Assembly: GCA_000431275.1 (NCBI GenBank)
Contig: HF989230.1
Location: forward strand, 40,335 to 46,102
Direction: 5' to 3'
Length of the DNA stretch: 5,768 nucleotides
Source of the DNA: Prevotella sp. CAG:755
Lineage (GTDB): Bacteria > Bacteroidota > Bacteroidia > Bacteroidales > Bacteroidaceae
This document shows positions 1-4,791 of the stretch, one piece after another (position 1 is the stretch's first letter; every line of letters begins with the position of its first letter). The notes below the pieces were generated by a model. The model worked only from the letters and a program-made list of their open reading frames with translations. It was not told the DNA's origin and made no database searches. Both the position numbers and the translations under genes were made by a program.

Positions 1-987
1 CTCATCGGCAGTACGCCCGCCGTCGAGGCGCTGGCGCAGCGCTACTTCGAAATCCTCATCTGGGGCGCGCCGGCGGTGCTGGGGCTCTACGGTTTCGCCG
101 GATGGTTCATCGGGATGCAGAACGCACGCATCCCGCTCTACGTGGCCGTTGCGCAGAACGTCGTCAACATCGCGGCCAGCACCCTGCTCGTCTTCGGGCT
201 CGGCTGGCGGGTGGAAGGCGTCGCGGCCGGCACGCTCATCGCACAATATGCCGGCCTGCTCATGGCTGCGGCATGGTGGTGGCGCGGCTACCGGCGCGAT
301 GCCGCCGGAGTGACCCTGCGCGCTGTGGCAGACCGCGCCGCATTCGGCCGTTTCTTCGCCGTGAACCGCGACATTTTCGTACGCACACTCTGCCTGATTG
401 CCGTGACGACCTTTTTCACCTCGGCGGGCGCCACTGCGGGCGACCTTATCCTCGCCGCCAACGCCCTGCTCATGCAGCTGTTCATGCTTTTTTCCTACGT
501 GATGGACGGTTTCGCCTATGCGGGCGAAGCCATCGCCGGGCGGAGTGTCGGCGCAGCCGACCGTGCCGCGTTCACCGCCACAGTACGCCGCCTGCTGGGC
601 TGGGGGCTGGGGCTCGCCCTCGCCTTCACGCTCGTCTACGCCGCAGCGGGCCGCGGGCTGCTCGCCCTGCTGACCTCGGACGGCGCCGTAGTCGCCACAG
701 CCCTGACCTACCTGCCCTGGGCCATCGCTATCCCGCTGGCAGGCTTCGTGGCGTTCATCTTCGACGGTGTCTTTGTCGGCGCCACCGCCACGGGCTACAT
801 GCTCCTCTCGATGGCCGCCGCGACGGCCGTCTTCTTCCTTGTCTATTTCTCGTTCACCGGCGCGTGGGGCAACCACGCCCTCTGGCTGGCTTTCGTGAGC
901 TACCTCGGCGTGCGGGGCGGCGTCGAAGCCCTCTGCCAGCAGAGGGTGGCCGCGCGTGTCGGACAGTCCCCAATTCCAAAGTCATGA
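1..987 (+). CDS. MATE family efflux transporter (DinF-like), 5'-truncated by the window edge
   Basis: The reading frame is open from base 1, so the gene begins upstream; 328 residues and a TGA stop are present. MATE/DinF proteins are usually about 440-450 residues, so roughly the first quarter is missing. The GTG at 76 is an internal valine, not a start. The visible protein is almost entirely hydrophobic, with repeated transmembrane helices. Its segment around bases 40-290 (YFEILIWGAPAVLGLYGFAG, then GMQNARIPLYV and a following VAQNVVNI) is typical of the MATE fold in DinF-like members. Family knowledge: these are inner-membrane antiporters that use a Na+ or H+ gradient to expel cationic drugs or metabolites. 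The substrate here is unknown. The stop codon overlaps the glycosyltransferase start as ATGA, which implies co-transcription. A polysaccharide flippase of the same superfamily is the main alternative, but the N-terminal half needed to decide is absent. Confidence 0.88.
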   Translation, partial: LIGSTPAVEALAQRYFEILIWGAPAVLGLYGFAGWFIGMQNARIPLYVAVAQNVVNIAASTLLVFGLGWRVEGVAAGTLIAQYAGLLMAAAWWWRGYRRDAAGVTLRAVADRAAFGRFFAVNRDIFVRTLCLIAVTTFFTSAGATAGDLILAANALLMQLFMLFSYVMDGFAYAGEAIAGRSVGAADRAAFTATVRRLLGWGLGLALAFTLVYAAAGRGLLALLTSDGAVVATALTYLPWAIAIPLAGFVAFIFDGVFVGATATGYMLLSMAAATAVFFLVYFSFTGAWGNHALWLAFVSYLGVRGGVEALCQQRVAARVGQSPIPKS

Positions 988-1964
988 AAAATCCCCCATT
1001 GTTAGCCATCGTCGTTCCGTGCTACTGCGAAGAGGCCGTAGTCGAAGAAACAGCCCGGAGGCTTACTGCGGTGGTCGATGGCCTCGTGGCCTCGGGCGAC
1101 GCCGACAGCCGCAGCTTCCTGCTCTTTGTCAACGACGGCAGCACCGACCGCACCTGGACGCTCATCGAGACACTCCACCGCCGGAACCGTCGTGTCGACG
1201 GCCTCAACCTGGCCGCCAACGTGGGCCACCAGGCTGCCCTGCTGGCCGGACTCGAAGCCGCCGCCGGCAGGGCAGACGCCGTGGTAAGCATCGACGCCGA
1301 CCTGCAAGACGACCCCAACGCCATCCCGCAGATGGTGGCCGCCTACCGCGCTGGAGCCGACGTCGTGTTCGGCGTGCGCCGCAGCCGGGCCACCGACAGC
1401 CGGTTCAAGCGCGTGACGGCACTTGCTTTCTATCGTCTGATGAACGCACTGGGCACGCACACGGTCTATAACCACGCCGACTTCCGTCTGATGAGCCGGC
1501 GCGCCGTCGGGCAGCTTTGCCGCTACCGCGAGCGTAACCTGTTCCTGCGGGGCATCGTGCCGCTCATCGGCTATCCGACCGCAAAAATCTACTACGACCG
1601 GGCCAAGCGCTTCGCCGGCGAGTCGAAATATCCGCTCCGCCGGATGGTGAACTTCGCCATCGACGGCGTCACATCGTTCAGCGTGCGGCCCGTCCGCTTC
1701 GTATTCGTGCTCGGCTGCATCTTTATCCTCATTGCGCTGGTCGCCGCAGGCTTCGTCTTGTGGTCCTGGATAAAGGGCACGCTTGTCCAGGGCTGGGCAT
1801 CGCTCTTCCTTTCCATCTGGTTCGTCGGCGGTTGCGTGCTCATGGCCCTCGGCGTCATCGGCGAATATATCGGTAAAATTTATATCGAGGTCAAAGACCG
1901 TCCACGCTACAACGTCGAGCGTGCGCTTTTCCACGACGAAGAGGAGCCGCGGACGGAGAAATAA
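984..1964 (+). CDS. Family 2 membrane glycosyltransferase, GtrB/DPM1-like (polyprenyl-phosphate sugar transferase)
   Basis: The product is 326 residues. The GT-A domain occupies roughly residues 7-235: the nucleotide-binding start IVVPCYCEE (9-17), VNDGSTD (49-55), NVGHQAAL (79-86), the metal-binding DAD (104-106) within IDADLQDDP, an NHADFRLM stretch (163-170) with an acidic residue in the region of the proposed catalytic base, and FAGESKYPLRRM (210-221). Two transmembrane helices follow at about 239-262 and 271-296, then a short charged cytoplasmic tail. This layout is standard for GtrB, YfdH and ArnC-like enzymes, which move a sugar from a nucleotide donor to undecaprenyl phosphate on the inner face of the membrane. 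Donor and final acceptor cannot be read from the sequence. The ATG overlaps the stop of the upstream MATE gene by 4 bp and has no Shine-Dalgarno sequence, so translational coupling is likely. The upstream extension of this frame overlaps the MATE gene and has no protein-like character, which supports this start. Confidence 0.9.
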   Translation: MKNPPLLAIVVPCYCEEAVVEETARRLTAVVDGLVASGDADSRSFLLFVNDGSTDRTWTLIETLHRRNRRVDGLNLAANVGHQAALLAGLEAAAGRADAVVSIDADLQDDPNAIPQMVAAYRAGADVVFGVRRSRATDSRFKRVTALAFYRLMNALGTHTVYNHADFRLMSRRAVGQLCRYRERNLFLRGIVPLIGYPTAKIYYDRAKRFAGESKYPLRRMVNFAIDGVTSFSVRPVRFVFVLGCIFILIALVAAGFVLWSWIKGTLVQGWASLFLSIWFVGGCVLMALGVIGEYIGKIYIEVKDRPRYNVERALFHDEEEPRTEK

Positions 1965-1967
1965 TCG

Positions 1968-1975
1968 TAAATTTG
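1968..1975 (+). promoter_or_regulatory. Candidate Bacteroidetes -7 promoter box for pyrH
   Basis: TAAATTTG is an exact match to the Bacteroidetes -7 consensus TAnnTTTG. It lies three bases after the glycosyltransferase stop and 24 bases before the pyrH ATG. The predicted start of transcription near 1981 would give a leader of about 20 bases that is rich in A (a run of seven A), a common arrangement for leaders in this phylum. No TTTG is found at the expected -33 position (about 1943-1948), so the promoter is incomplete by consensus. pyrH could also be read through from the upstream genes. Confidence 0.5.
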
Positions 1976-1999
1976 TCCCATCACTCAAAAAAACACACT

Positions 2000-2710
2000 A
2001 TGACCAAATTCAAAAGGATACTGCTCAAACTCAGCGGCGAAAGCCTTGCCGGCGAACAAGGCCACGGCATAGACGTCAAACGGCTCAACGAATACGCCGA
2101 ACAAATCAAGGCTGCGGCCGCCCTCGGCGTCCAGATCGGCATTGTCATCGGCGGAGGCAACATCTTCCGTGGCCTGAGCGGCGCAGGCAAGGGATTCGAC
2201 CGCGTCAAGGGCGACCAGATGGGCATGTGCGCCACGGTCATCAACAGCCTCGCCCTCAGCTCGGCCCTCGGCGCCATCGGCGTAAAAAGCCGCGTGCTCA
2301 CGGCCATACGCATGGAGCCTATCGGCGAATTCTATTCCAAATGGAAAGCCATCGAAAGCCTCGAACGCGGCGAGGTCGTCATCATGAGCGGCGGCACAGG
2401 CAACCCCTACTTCACGACCGACACGGGCTCATCGCTACGCGGCATTGAGATCGAGGCCGACGTCATGCTGAAAGGCACGCGTGTGGACGGCATCTACACG
2501 GCCGACCCCGAAAAAGACCCCAAAGCCGTGAAGTTCGACTCCATCTCTTACGACGAAATCTACGCCCGCGGGCTGAAAGTGATGGACCTCACCGCCACGA
2601 CGATGTGCAAGGAGAACCACCTGCCCATCTACGTCTTCAACATGGACGTGAAAGGCAACCTGATGCGTGTGCTCAACGGCGAGAACATCGGCACCCTCGT
2701 TCACGAATAA
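2000..2710 (+). CDS. pyrH: UMP kinase (uridylate kinase)
   Basis: The product is 236 residues, the normal length for bacterial PyrH. It converts UMP and ATP to UDP and ADP in cytoplasmic pyrimidine synthesis. The enzyme belongs to the amino-acid kinase family, not the NMP-kinase fold, and is typically a hexamer inhibited by UTP. Visible motifs in order: KLSGESL (10-16), the glycine-rich IGGGNIFRG (50-58), GDQMGM (71-76), the GGTGNPYFTTD loop (131-141) for UMP and phosphate binding, RGIEIEADVMLKGTRVDG (147-164) and TADPEKDP (167-174) near the nucleotide site, and the conserved end VFNMDVKGNLMRV. The ATG at 2000 puts KFKRILLKLSGE at the usual distance from the N-terminus. An in-frame TTG at 1973 would add nine unconserved residues, lies inside the candidate promoter box, and is rejected. 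There is no Shine-Dalgarno sequence, only an A-rich leader. No oddities are seen, and the gene is almost certainly essential. Confidence 0.97.
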   Translation: MTKFKRILLKLSGESLAGEQGHGIDVKRLNEYAEQIKAAAALGVQIGIVIGGGNIFRGLSGAGKGFDRVKGDQMGMCATVINSLALSSALGAIGVKSRVLTAIRMEPIGEFYSKWKAIESLERGEVVIMSGGTGNPYFTTDTGSSLRGIEIEADVMLKGTRVDGIYTADPEKDPKAVKFDSISYDEIYARGLKVMDLTATTMCKENHLPIYVFNMDVKGNLMRVLNGENIGTLVHE

Positions 2711-2737
2711 AAAGACGGACTGCCTGGAAAAACGCGA

Positions 2738-2772
2738 CGAGCGGCCGCACCCACGACGGATGCGGCCGCTCG
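2738..2772 (+). terminator. Hairpin terminator downstream of pyrH
   Basis: A perfect 12-bp GC-rich stem (CGAGCGGCCGCA at 2738-2749 with its complement at 2761-2772) encloses an 11-base loop, starting 27 bases after the pyrH stop. On the plus strand the tail is only CTTTGCC, a weak U-tract. On the minus strand the stem is followed by TCGCG and then five T, so it may also stop leftward transcription that passes the tRNA terminator. The structure is certain; its function in each direction is inferred. Confidence 0.65.
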
Positions 2773-2776
2773 CTTT

Positions 2777-2864
2777 GCCTCCCTCCCGGATGCGGCGGTG
2801 GCGCCATTTTCCACGCAGGCTCCACCCTCCGTCCCTTCCGGCCCGTCCGGCGCGGAGGGAGGGC
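2777..2864. repeat. GC-rich polypyrimidine/polypurine stretch with inverted repeat
   Basis: CCTCCCTCC at 2778-2786 is exactly complementary to GGAGGGAGG at 2854-2862. A competing pairing joins CCCTCCG (2825-2831) to CGGAGGG (2853-2859). The interior is skewed towards C on the plus strand. No gene-like signal is seen. It may simply be GC-rich spacer between two terminators, and no function is assigned. Confidence 0.3.
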
Positions 2865-2871
2865 ACAACGA

Positions 2872-2907
2872 AACGAGCACTTGCAAGCGGACTTGCAAGT
2901 GCTCGTT
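2872..2907 (-). terminator. Intrinsic terminator of the tRNA gene
   Basis: A perfect 16-bp stem (2872-2887 with 2892-2907) closes on a 4-base loop. It begins only seven bases beyond the 3' end of the minus-strand tRNA. Read on the minus strand the stem ends in GTT and is followed by TCGTTG, a short T-containing tail; the plus-strand tail is less T-rich. Position right behind the tRNA favours a terminator for it, which would leave a very short 3' trailer to process. The octamer CTTGCAAG occurs in both arms. Confidence 0.65.
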
Positions 2908-2914
2908 CTCGAAG

Positions 2915-2988
2915 TAGCGCGAGACAGGCTTGAACTGTCGACCTCATGATTATGAATCATGCGCTCTAACCAGCTGAGCTATCGCGCC
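2915..2988 (-). tRNA. tRNA with anticodon CAT, probably elongator tRNA-Met
   Basis: Read on the minus strand, the 74-base sequence folds as a full cloverleaf: acceptor GGCGCGA with TCGCGCT, D stem GCTC/GAGC with loop AGCTGGTTA, anticodon stem CATGA/TCATG with loop TTCATAA (anticodon CAT), variable loop AGGTC, and T stem GACAG/CTGTC with loop TTCAAGC. The discriminator base is A. CCA is not encoded (next bases are CTT), so it must be added after transcription. The anticodon stem lacks the three G-C pairs of initiator tRNA, so this is elongator Met, or possibly tRNA-Ile with a CAT anticodon modified to lysidine. The first acceptor pair is a G-U wobble. The gene has its own promoter and terminator and runs opposite to pyrH. 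Confidence 0.93.
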
Positions 2989-2999
2989 ATCGCTGCTCC

Positions 3000-3016
3000 T
3001 AAGGGCTCATCCCTTA
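3000..3016 (-). other. Small hairpin in the 5' leader of the tRNA precursor
   Basis: TAAGGG at 3000-3005 pairs with CCCTTA at 3011-3016 across a 5-base loop. It lies between the predicted transcription start (about 3020) and the tRNA 5' end (2988), so it would form close to the 5' end of the precursor. It may stabilise the leader or affect RNase P maturation; that is inference, and a 6-bp stem could be chance. Confidence 0.35.
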
Positions 3017-3026
3017 TTTGCGAGTG

Positions 3027-3058
3027 CAAAGGTAAGGCTTTTTCGTTTACCCACCAAA
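3027..3058 (-). promoter_or_regulatory. Bacteroidetes-type promoter of the tRNA gene
   Basis: On the minus strand a TTTG box (3058-3055) is followed after exactly 20 bases by TACCTTTG (3034-3027), which fits the Bacteroidetes housekeeping sigma consensus TTTG / TAnnTTTG and its usual 19-21 base spacing. The predicted start near 3020 leaves a leader of about 30 bases before the tRNA. An A-rich stretch (GAAAAA on the minus strand) lies in the spacer. This is the clearest promoter in the window and strong support for the phylum assignment. Confidence 0.85.
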
Positions 3059-3180
3059 CTTTCGGGCAAAAAAATCGCAGCGCGAAGAAAGATCGCCCCA
3101 CAGCCAGAAACAGACAGCCCCCAGCCTCCCCTCTCGGACAGGCCAAGGCAGACCGGCGCCGCACGGATGCAACCGTCCGC

Positions 3181-3209
3181 CAGCCGAACCATCAGAACAG
3201 GCTGCCGAC
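3181..3209 (+). repeat. Degenerate 29-bp direct repeat, left copy
   Basis: This segment matches 3350-3378 at 22 of 29 positions with no gaps, and all seven differences are transitions. The two copies flank the REPIN-like element at unequal distances (15 and 17 bases). They could be remnants of a duplicated flank, part of a larger mosaic repeat, or decayed tandem units. Function unknown. Confidence 0.45.
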
Positions 3210-3224
3210 CTGCCGCCATGTTGT

Positions 3225-3332
3225 GTAGGGGCGACACTTGTGTCGCCCGGACAACGCCCGCTCGGCCCGGCATCCATCGCCCAGTTCGGGCAAATGCGCC
3301 CGTCCACCGGGCGACACAAGTGTCGCCCCTAC
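3225..3332. repeat. REPIN-like element: two inverted REP-type palindromes, each with a GTAG foot
   Basis: The left arm 3225-3250 is perfectly complementary to the right arm 3307-3332 over 26 bp, with a 56-base spacer. Each arm is also a hairpin on its own: GGGCGACAC and GTGTCGCCC around a 2-base centre (3229-3248 and 3309-3328). GTAG stands directly 5' of the left hairpin (3225-3228), and the right arm carries the same GTAG on the minus strand (3332-3329). From family knowledge, REP sequences mobilised by RAYT (Y1 HUH transposase) enzymes consist of a GTAG-type tetranucleotide followed by a hairpin, and two inverted copies form a REPIN. No transposase gene and no obvious target duplication are present. 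The identification rests on structure; copy number in the genome is not known here. Confidence 0.7.
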
Positions 3333-3349
3333 CTGCCCGGAGCAGCCGC

Positions 3350-3378
3350 CAGCCGAGCCGTCGGAACGAGTCGCCGAC
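3350..3378 (+). repeat. Degenerate 29-bp direct repeat, right copy
   Basis: Partner of 3181-3209 (22 of 29 identical, differences all transitions). Its end runs into the 21-bp tandem repeat that starts at 3373, and its own sequence resembles a diverged further unit of that repeat, so the right flank may be an array of three or more decayed units. Confidence 0.45.
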
Positions 3379-3411
3379 TTGTTCGAACGATCAGCCGACT
3401 TGTTCGAACAA
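3373..3411. repeat. 21-bp tandem repeat containing the palindrome GTTCGAAC
   Basis: GCCGACTTGTTCGAAC occurs identically at 3373-3388 and 3394-3409, a period of 21 bp. A partial further unit (AGCCGAG) begins at 3414, and a diverged unit precedes at about 3351-3370. Each copy holds the perfect 8-base palindrome GTTCGAAC; in the second copy it extends to the 12-base palindrome TTGTTCGAACAA (3400-3411). Two dyads two helical turns apart could be a protein binding site, but both neighbouring genes point towards this region, so there is no obvious promoter for it to control. Confidence 0.6.
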
Positions 3412-3444
3412 TCAGCCGAGCCGGTTCACCCCGCCCAGGCACGG

Positions 3445-3483
3445 AAAAGGCCGGGTGCGGAACCTGGAGTCCGCACCCGGCCT
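3445..3483 (-). terminator. Intrinsic terminator of the ABC transporter operon
   Basis: A perfect 14-bp GC-rich stem (3448-3461 with 3470-3483) encloses an 8-base loop. On the minus strand the stem runs into four T (3448-3445, the first inside the stem) and then CCGT. It lies 21 bases past the stop codon of the permease gene. Stem, tail and position all fit rho-independent termination of the leftward operon. Confidence 0.88.
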
Positions 3484-3504
3484 GTCGGAGCGAGCGGCAG
3501 CGGT

Positions 3505-4791
3505 TTACTTATACCGCAACCACTTGATCATTTCCTTGACGGTCGGTTTCTTGCCATACATCAGGATACCGACCCGGTAGATCTTGGCCGAAATCCAGAC
3601 GAAGAGGGCGGCCGTGGCGTAGAGAATGACGATGGAGAGAATCTCCTCCCACAAAGGTACGCCGAACGGCACGCGCACCAACATCACGATAGGCGACGTC
3701 AGAGGGAAGAGCGACGCCCAGAAGGCCAACGGGCCGTCGGGGTTCTCGGCGCCGTAGATGCCGGCATAAAGGCCGAAGATGAGAATCAGCACAACAGGCA
3801 TCATGAACTGCGACGAGTCCTCCTGCGTGTTGATGGAAGCACCCACGGCGGCAAAGAAGGAGGCATAGAGCAAATAGCCACCCACGAAGTTGAGCACGAA
3901 AATGATGCCCATTTCAAGGAAGTTGAAGTTTTGCAGCGCCGCAAGGGCCTCGGCGCCCTCGGACATTTCGGGCATCGGCGCGCCGGCCAAGGCGGGCTCG
4001 GACGGAGGCGTCACGCCGAACACGGCCCCTGCGACGGCCAGGATAGCCGCCAGCATGCAGCCCCAGATGAGCAGTTGCAGGAAGCCGACGAGGGCGACAC
4101 CGACGATCTTGCCCATCATGAGCTGAAACGGCTTGACCGACGAGACCATCAGCTCGACGATGCGGTTCGTCTTCTCCTCGACCACGCTGCTCATCACCAT
4201 GCCGCCGTAGCTCATGACGAACATATAGATGAGAAACATAAAGACCATGCCGGCCACCATGGCGATCCCCGTGTCCGAGATGAGCTCATTGCCCTCGGCG
4301 TCCCACTTCATCGTGCGCACCTCGAAGTCCGCGCCGACATCATCGATGATGCGGTCGAGCTCGGGTATCTGGTAGCGGGCCAGCTTGTCCTTGCGGACCT
4401 GATCGCCGAGCACCGTGTTGACAAGGCGGGTGAGGTCGGGCGAAATTTCCTTGCGCGAGTATATCGTGGCTGCCTCGGGGTGTTCGACCAAGTTGTCGCG
4501 GATTTCAACGACAGCCTCATAGTCCGAATCATCGCTGCGCATCTCGGGCGTGACAGCCCCCACAGGCACGAAGCGGTACGATTCGTCGTTCTTGAACAGG
4601 CCTTGATAGTTCCCCGTCCGGTCGATGACGGCCACGGCCTTCTGGTCCGAATCCTTGATCGACGCCATCCAGAGCGGCACGAAGATAAGCGCGGCCATCA
4701 GGAAAGGCGTCAGAATCGTCAGGATGAGGAACGACTTCTTGCTGACGCTGTTCATGAACTCGCGTTTGATAATGATCCAAGTCTTATTCAT
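3505..4791 (-). CDS. ABC-2 type transporter permease (NatB/YhaP-like)
   Basis: The product is 428 residues, normal for this family. An N-terminal cytoplasmic stretch (WIIIKREFMNSVSKKSF) leads into a first helix at about 20-43. A soluble, presumably extracytoplasmic domain of about 130 residues follows (46-175), then a block of roughly six helices: 176-200, 226-258 (probably a pair), 294-318, 328-347, about 356-375 and 384-405. The cytoplasmic EEKTNRIVELMVSSVKP (205-221) after the second helix is the usual ABC-2 coupling segment that contacts the ATPase. A Pro/Ala-rich loop occupies about 260-285. The charged tail ends KKPTVKEMIKWLRYK. The start codon overlaps the end of the ATPase gene by 8 bp, so the two are co-transcribed and probably translationally coupled. 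It forms the membrane half of an exporter. NatB relatives export Na+, but the substrate here cannot be inferred. Confidence 0.93.
   Translation of the reverse strand: MNKTWIIIKREFMNSVSKKSFLILTILTPFLMAALIFVPLWMASIKDSDQKAVAVIDRTGNYQGLFKNDESYRFVPVGAVTPEMRSDDSDYEAVVEIRDNLVEHPEAATIYSRKEISPDLTRLVNTVLGDQVRKDKLARYQIPELDRIIDDVGADFEVRTMKWDAEGNELISDTGIAMVAGMVFMFLIYMFVMSYGGMVMSSVVEEKTNRIVELMVSSVKPFQLMMGKIVGVALVGFLQLLIWGCMLAAILAVAGAVFGVTPPSEPALAGAPMPEMSEGAEALAALQNFNFLEMGIIFVLNFVGGYLLYASFFAAVGASINTQEDSSQFMMPVVLILIFGLYAGIYGAENPDGPLAFWASLFPLTSPIVMLVRVPFGVPLWEEILSIVILYATAALFVWISAKIYRVGILMYGKKPTVKEMIKWLRYK

Larger units (their letters stand above)
3059..3504. other. Gene-free region between the tRNA promoter and the ABC operon
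   Basis: No convincing protein gene is present here. Frames that cross it have low-complexity translations and run out of the antisense of the ABC permease gene. Bases 3059-3180 show nothing recognisable beyond a run of seven A near 3068-3074. From 3181 on, the region is built mainly of repeats: a degenerate direct repeat (3181-3209 and 3350-3378), a REPIN-like inverted pair (3225-3332), a short tandem repeat (3373-3411) and the terminator of the ABC operon (3445-3483). It is a convergent boundary, where insertions do little harm. Confidence 0.7.

Noticed and set aside
102..983. Possible long N-terminal extension of the glycosyltransferase in the same frame
   Set aside because: The translation is Arg/His-rich and overlaps the MATE gene in another frame, whereas the GT domain begins right after the ATG at 984.
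1002..1988. Minus-strand open frame (328 codons) opposite the glycosyltransferase gene
   Set aside because: Antisense shadow of a gene with clear GT2 motifs; its translation resembles no family.
2435..2947. Minus-strand open frame (170 codons) opposite the end of pyrH and across the terminators
   Set aside because: It crosses two hairpins and ends in the tRNA region, with a low-complexity translation and no recognisable start signal.
3225..3332. MITE or insertion sequence with terminal inverted repeats
   Set aside because: No target-site duplication is visible at the ends and there is no transposase remnant in the 56-base spacer. The self-palindromic arms with GTAG feet fit a REP pair better.
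3225..3411. CRISPR array
   Set aside because: The repeats are inverted or have a 21-bp period without unique spacers between uniform repeats, and no cas genes are nearby.
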